NCBI GenBank assembly: GCA_027027675.1
Contig: JALVKT010000092.1
Span: 1 to 64,000, forward strand
Reading direction: 5' to 3'
DNA length: 64,000 nt
From: Thermofilaceae archaeon
GTDB taxonomy: Archaea; Thermoproteota; Thermoprotei; Thermofilales; Thermofilaceae
Under the pieces are notes generated by a model that was not told the DNA's origin, made no database searches, and saw only the letters and a list, made by a program, of their open reading frames with translations. Every line of letters starts with the position of its first letter. Positions within the stretch are counted from its first letter, which is position 1. The position numbers and the translations under genes are program-made. This document shows, piece after piece, positions 61,133 through 64,000 of the stretch.

Positions 61133-62017
61133 ATGGAGCTCTACGAGGAGCTTGCGGGAAAGCTTCAAGGGTCTTTTGAAACGGATTTTTCTTCTCATGA
61201 CTGGTTCGGAACGCCATTCCAGGTATTCATAGCTGGGGAAGAAACCCCCGAAGCTCTAATGCTCTCAGGGGGCTTCCGCGGCGACTGTAGAGCCGCGGCA
61301 AGGGCTATAGTGAGGGTTGCCGGGGAAATAGAGGTTTCAAAGAGAGCATACCTTGCACCTTCATTTGACCCTACAGGGCTCAACGGGCTAGGCTATGTTC
61401 TAGAAAAAATTGGCGGAGACAAAGTCGCTAGCATGGCTGGTATCGAGGATGTAAAAATGATAGTCTCTGGCAACCTTCTCGTCATGTTTCCCGAGGAACA
61501 CAGTAGCATAGACGAGCTTTCCCGCAGAATCGAAGAGCGCCCCTTCCTAGAGAAATACGAAGGTTTCAACGTTATAGTAGCCTCAGGCCCCGAGGAAGAA
61601 GCTCCCGCCAGGTCTATGCACGTAGAAAACGCGCGTCTCTTACCTCTTGATACTTGGAGCGAATTTACGCCAGGCCACGTGGGAGAAGTTTTCTCCTATA
61701 TAAAGGCGCGTAGCCCTAAGATCTACATAGAACTCGGATGCCTCCGCAAGGCAGGAGTCTCCGTTTTTACCTCTCAAGAAACCAGTGCGGCATTAAACGA
61801 GCTGTTAGAGCTAGCAATTATCCAGCTAGAGGACACCTCAACGCTGCCCGTTGAAAAGCGCGTCGTCGACGAAGAAACAACTTTCCACGGTCTCCTCGAG
61901 GACTCGGGAGTCTACGTGGTATGGATAAGAGCGGGCGGTGAAGAAGAAAAAGTCGTGGATGCACTAGCAACGGCGGCCTTGTCGATAGTTAACAGTTATG
62001 CCTTCCTCTCTATCTAA
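61133..62017 (+). CDS. M14-carboxypeptidase-like protein, catalytic site altered
   Basis: The 294-residue protein shows a weak resemblance to zinc carboxypeptidases: LMLSGGFRGDCRAAARAIV resembles the HGxE segment but without histidine, and LAPSFDPTGLNG resembles the NPDG segment. The expected zinc ligands are not visible, so it may be inactive or an unrelated fold. GTG 61124 is an alternative start. Family call is tentative. Confidence 0.4.
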   Translation: MELYEELAGKLQGSFETDFSSHDWFGTPFQVFIAGEETPEALMLSGGFRGDCRAAARAIVRVAGEIEVSKRAYLAPSFDPTGLNGLGYVLEKIGGDKVASMAGIEDVKMIVSGNLLVMFPEEHSSIDELSRRIEERPFLEKYEGFNVIVASGPEEEAPARSMHVENARLLPLDTWSEFTPGHVGEVFSYIKARSPKIYIELGCLRKAGVSVFTSQETSAALNELLELAIIQLEDTSTLPVEKRVVDEETTFHGLLEDSGVYVVWIRAGGEEEKVVDALATAALSIVNSYAFLSI

Positions 62018-62052
62018 AAAATTAAATAGAGCCCGAGGCCTCTTCAGGGAGG

Positions 62053-62106
62053 ATGATGAAAAAGGGACGATGAACCGTGAATGGTGATCGCGCGAGCAGC
62101 CACTGA
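62053..62106 (+). ncRNA. candidate C/D box sRNA
   Basis: C box ATGATGA (62053-62059), a D'-like GTGA (62077-62080), C' GTGATCG (62084-62090), 12 guide bases (62091-62102) and a perfect D box CTGA (62103-62106). The last guide interval has the usual length. The D' box deviates and the first guide is long, so evidence is moderate. No target was found by eye. Confidence 0.4.
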
Positions 62107-62126
62107 CGTGATTAAGGTGTAACAGC

Positions 62127-62279
62127 ATGACCGTGTGGAGACTTAAATGCGAGAAATGCGGTACGATAAGGGAGGTAGATCTCGGATTCAATCTAAATGA
62201 GTTTGAAAAAATATACATCTACTGTAGCACATGTGGCCAAAATACTTTCCACAAAGTTTTGGGTCCCCAGGAAAGCTAA
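62127..62279 (+). CDS. 50-residue zinc-ribbon protein, unknown
   Basis: The frame from ATG 62127 to TAA 62277-62279 encodes two CxxC pairs (Cys8/Cys11 and Cys33/Cys36) around a hydrophilic linker, the spacing of a small zinc ribbon. A GGTGT lies just before the start. No family is recognised; ribosomal or transcription zinc ribbons are similar in size. It is absent from long-frame searches because of its length. Confidence 0.65.
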   Translation: MTVWRLKCEKCGTIREVDLGFNLNEFEKIYIYCSTCGQNTFHKVLGPQES

Positions 62280-62363
62280 TACATCGAGTTATTGCACCAC
62301 GGATAATTCTCTCCACTCAGTCGTTAAAGCCCTTAGTACGCAATTAGACGTCCTGTTGGTTGG

Positions 62364-62456
62364 CGGCCCCGCCGGGATTCGAACCCGGGACCTGCGGCTT
62401 AGAAGGCCTTAGCGCCCCTAGAGGGGGTGCCGCCATGTCCACTAGGCCACGGGGCC
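62364..62456 (-). tRNA. tRNA-Arg(TCT) with 20-nt intron in the anticodon stem
   Basis: The minus strand gives acceptor GGCCCCG/CGGGGCC, discriminator G with encoded CCA (62363-62361), D arm GCCT/TGGC, variable loop AGGTC and T arm CCGGG-TTCGAAT-CCCGG. The 3' anticodon arm is CTTCTAA-GCCGC, so anticodon TCT (Arg). The 5' stem GCGGC is split as GC and GGC by 20 bases (62428-62409). The boundary is unique by stem pairing: the intron lies between positions 28 and 29. Confidence 0.9.
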
Positions 62457-62480
62457 GCTGTTACATTTACAAGGCTCGTC

Positions 62481-62487
62481 TTTAAAT
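62481..62487 (-). promoter_or_regulatory. TATA box of tRNA-Arg
   Basis: GATTTAAAG on the minus strand is centred about 26 bases upstream of the first base of tRNA-Arg at 62456. Confidence 0.6.
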
Positions 62488-62515
62488 CCTTTAGCGGAGT
62501 CCATGCATAGGCGGC

Positions 62516-63064
62516 ATGTGGCGGATAGTCTTCACTACTAGCAGGCACCCAACGCCTCCCGTTAGGAGGCTTGCAAGAGAACTCTCCCGTCTAGTATATG
62601 GCGGGTACAGGGTGAATAGGGGCGGCTTAAGCGAGGAGGAACTCTGTGTTTTAGCTAGAGAGCACGGAGCTGAACGCGTGGTAATTGTAGGGAGAGGGCG
62701 GGGAGGGAATCCTGGGAGAATAGTTTTTCTAGAATGCGGAGAGCGCTCCCCTATAAGGCTCCCCTTTGTGATAGGCCTTAGAGGAGTAATTTTTCTTGGT
62801 AGAGCGGAGAGGAGTAAAGACGTGACGCCTATTTACAGCCTAGGCGGCTGCGGATACTTCTGTGAAGAGCTCTCAATGGCGTTCAATATACCATATCTCG
62901 GCGAGTACGGAGAAGAAGTTAAAGGTAGGGTTATGCTCGTAGAGTATATTGGAAAAAGGCTTCTAGCGGTCATAAAGTTTGTTGAAGAGGGCCGAGAGAT
63001 AGGTGTAAAGCTCCTGGTAAACAAGGCTGCGGTCGTGCGGTGGCAGAAAGATGGCAGTATTTAA
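62516..63064 (+). CDS. Brix-domain protein (Imp4-like, rRNA processing)
   Basis: The 182-residue protein starts TTSRHPTPPVRRLARELSR, the Brix entry motif, followed by HGAERVVIVGRGRGGNPG and GLRGVIFLGR. Archaeal Brix proteins bind rRNA precursors in ribosome assembly. It overlaps the Pcc1 gene by 14 bases, as in other archaea. Confidence 0.9.
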   Translation: MWRIVFTTSRHPTPPVRRLARELSRLVYGGYRVNRGGLSEEELCVLAREHGAERVVIVGRGRGGNPGRIVFLECGERSPIRLPFVIGLRGVIFLGRAERSKDVTPIYSLGGCGYFCEELSMAFNIPYLGEYGEEVKGRVMLVEYIGKRLLAVIKFVEEGREIGVKLLVNKAAVVRWQKDGSI

Positions 63065-63308
63065 GGCTGTGATAAAAGTAAACGTTGGGGAAGACGCGGC
63101 CGTTCTCTACAAGGCTTTGTATCCAGAAGAGAATTCTCCTCCTTCCCATCGTTCAAGGATGAGCGTTGTAATGGCGGGTGGAGAGGAGGTTCGTGTTACT
63201 GTTATTAGCTCTGACCTTGCAAGTTTTAGGGCGGCGCTCAACAGCGTGTTCAGGCTGCTGGGTGCTGTGGAGTCTGTAAAGAGTGTAATATACGAGAGGC
63301 ATATATAG
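63051..63308 (+). CDS. pcc1: KEOPS complex subunit Pcc1
   Basis: The 85-residue protein has the CTAG/Pcc1 fold: two amphipathic strands and RMSVVMAGGEEVRVTVISSD, with a final ALNSVFRLLGAVESV helix. Pcc1 dimerises KEOPS, which makes t6A in tRNAs. Coupled to the Brix gene. Confidence 0.88.
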   Translation: MAVFKAVIKVNVGEDAAVLYKALYPEENSPPSHRSRMSVVMAGGEEVRVTVISSDLASFRAALNSVFRLLGAVESVKSVIYERHI

Positions 63309-63387
63309 TTTCGACTGTAGTCGTTACTGATTTTCTATTGCTAGATACTCTTATATACAATTCAATTTTCTAAAATTTAGAGCTCTC

Positions 63388-64000
63388 ATGGCGGGGACAA
63401 CTCTTCCAACAAGAAGAATGACATGTTACGATTGCCCCTACTATCTACGTAGTAGGAGTTACTGTCTTAAATTAAAACAGGTGGTCCCCGACCCCAATAA
63501 CCCTCTCTGCCAGACACTTCAACAGCCGGCTATGTCGAATCCGGGCACAGGGGCCCCCATAGCATCAGCGGCATCGCCACAGGCTAACGTTGCCGTCCCA
63601 GCCCAGGCTGTAACTTATGCCCAGCAGTACGGTGTGCCCAGGGAAGCCACCGGCTATAGTCCGTTCAAAGTATATGCGCCAACTGGTGTGCCCAAACTCG
63701 ACGAGATACTTGGCGGCGGCTTTCTCAGAGGAAAAACCTACCTAGTGGCTGGTGAAGCCGGATGCGGAAAGACAATTCTCTCCTTACAGTTTCTCCTCCA
63801 CGGGGCATCTCTCGGAGAGCCTGGAGTATACATAGCCATAGACGAGCCTACAAGCCAGCTTCTCCGGGGCCTCAGAATGTTCGGCTGGGACGTAAGGCCG
63901 CTCATAGCCGAGAGAAAGCTCCTATTCCTCGACATGAGGACGCACTTTAGCAAGATCTACTTGAGGGATGAGCGCCGCAAGATAGAGCCAAAGTATGTTA
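63388..64000 (+). CDS. KaiC-like RecA-superfamily ATPase with N-terminal Cys cluster, partial
   Basis: The 204 visible residues run off the window. The N terminus has four cysteines (13, 16, 26, 41), which may bind zinc or Fe-S. A 50-residue Ala/Pro/Gln-rich linker follows, then the ATPase: VPKLDEILGGG, Walker A AGEAGCGKT (near residue 125) and EPGVYIAIDEPT. KaiC-like proteins regulate or signal by ATP binding; the role here is unknown. A TATA (CTTATATA, 63350-63357) lies about 34 bases before the ATG. Confidence 0.82.
   Translation, partial: MAGTTLPTRRMTCYDCPYYLRSRSYCLKLKQVVPDPNNPLCQTLQQPAMSNPGTGAPIASAASPQANVAVPAQAVTYAQQYGVPREATGYSPFKVYAPTGVPKLDEILGGGFLRGKTYLVAGEAGCGKTILSLQFLLHGASLGEPGVYIAIDEPTSQLLRGLRMFGWDVRPLIAERKLLFLDMRTHFSKIYLRDERRKIEPKYV

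Noticed and set aside
1..64000. CRISPR arrays, insertion sequences, integrases or replication origin
   Set aside because: No regularly spaced repeats, transposase or integrase motifs, or Cdc6/Orc1 gene with origin boxes were seen.

Overview
The window is chromosomal DNA of a hyperthermophilic archaeon, most probably a member of the Thermoproteota. Reverse gyrase (52268-56011) points to hyperthermophily. The information-processing genes are archaeal: two TFB-type proteins, TFE-beta, Rpo7, Rpo12, Spt4, aIF1, aIF2-gamma, Gar1, LSm, RNase P proteins and RNA, SRP RNA, FEN1, ATP-dependent DNA ligase, XPB and XPD. Lipid, hypusine and coenzyme A genes are also archaeal (CarS, deoxyhypusine synthase, GTP-dependent dephospho-CoA kinase). 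TFE-beta, interrupted tRNA genes and many promoter-proximal (leaderless) starts fit a crenarchaeote. A Thermofilales-like organism is possible, but that is inference. I see no insertion sequence, integrase, prophage or CRISPR array.

Layout. 1-2700: interrupted tRNA-His, rhomboid protease, eS6, interrupted tRNA-Gly and small unknown genes. 2.6-13.5 kb: tRNA thiolation, succinyl-CoA synthetase, FAU-1, Rpo12, aIF1, Hsp20, CoaD, an N-glycosylation-type glycosyltransferase, deoxyhypusine synthase, a TFB-like protein, eL37 and LSm. 13.5-20.4 kb: XPD, Lrp regulator, metallo-hydrolase, HIT protein, aIF2-gamma, iron-transporter-like protein and agmatinase. 20.5-29.9 kb: a shortened version of the archaeal ribosome/RNase P/prefoldin gene cluster, eS1, XPB, a nucleotidyltransferase pair and gar1-tfb-GPN. 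31.1-34.2 kb: TFE-beta, ThpR, CCA-adding enzyme and a kinase-like gene in one operon.

34.8-39.5 kb holds an isolated 3' half of a tRNA gene with its own TATA box, then divergently transcribed type IV pilus genes (ATPase and membrane platform) and an Fap7-like kinase. 39.5-48 kb: a very large transaldolase-like protein, SpeH, a fen1-lig pair, two unknown hydrolase or regulator genes and SerS. 48-52.2 kb: CarS, then on the minus strand rpo7-spt4-dephospho-CoA kinase, an orphan cytosine-5 methyltransferase, RNase P RNA and SRP RNA in tandem, and NadM. 52.2-59.1 kb: reverse gyrase and the four-subunit pyruvate-type ferredoxin oxidoreductase. 59.2-64 kb: Hsp20, aCPSF2, an M14-like protein, a tiny zinc ribbon, tRNA-Arg with an intron in the anticodon stem, Brix, Pcc1 and the start of a KaiC-like ATPase.

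The strongest unusual signal is the lone 3' tRNA half at 34837-34875, a candidate trans-spliced (split) tRNA. Every tRNA locus in the window is interrupted, with introns in three and a missing 5' half in the fourth. Other points to recheck are the main TFB gene, which has no ATG, GTG or TTG before its zinc ribbon, a secretion ATPase fused to a winged-helix domain, and a tRNA-Gly with C at position 33.
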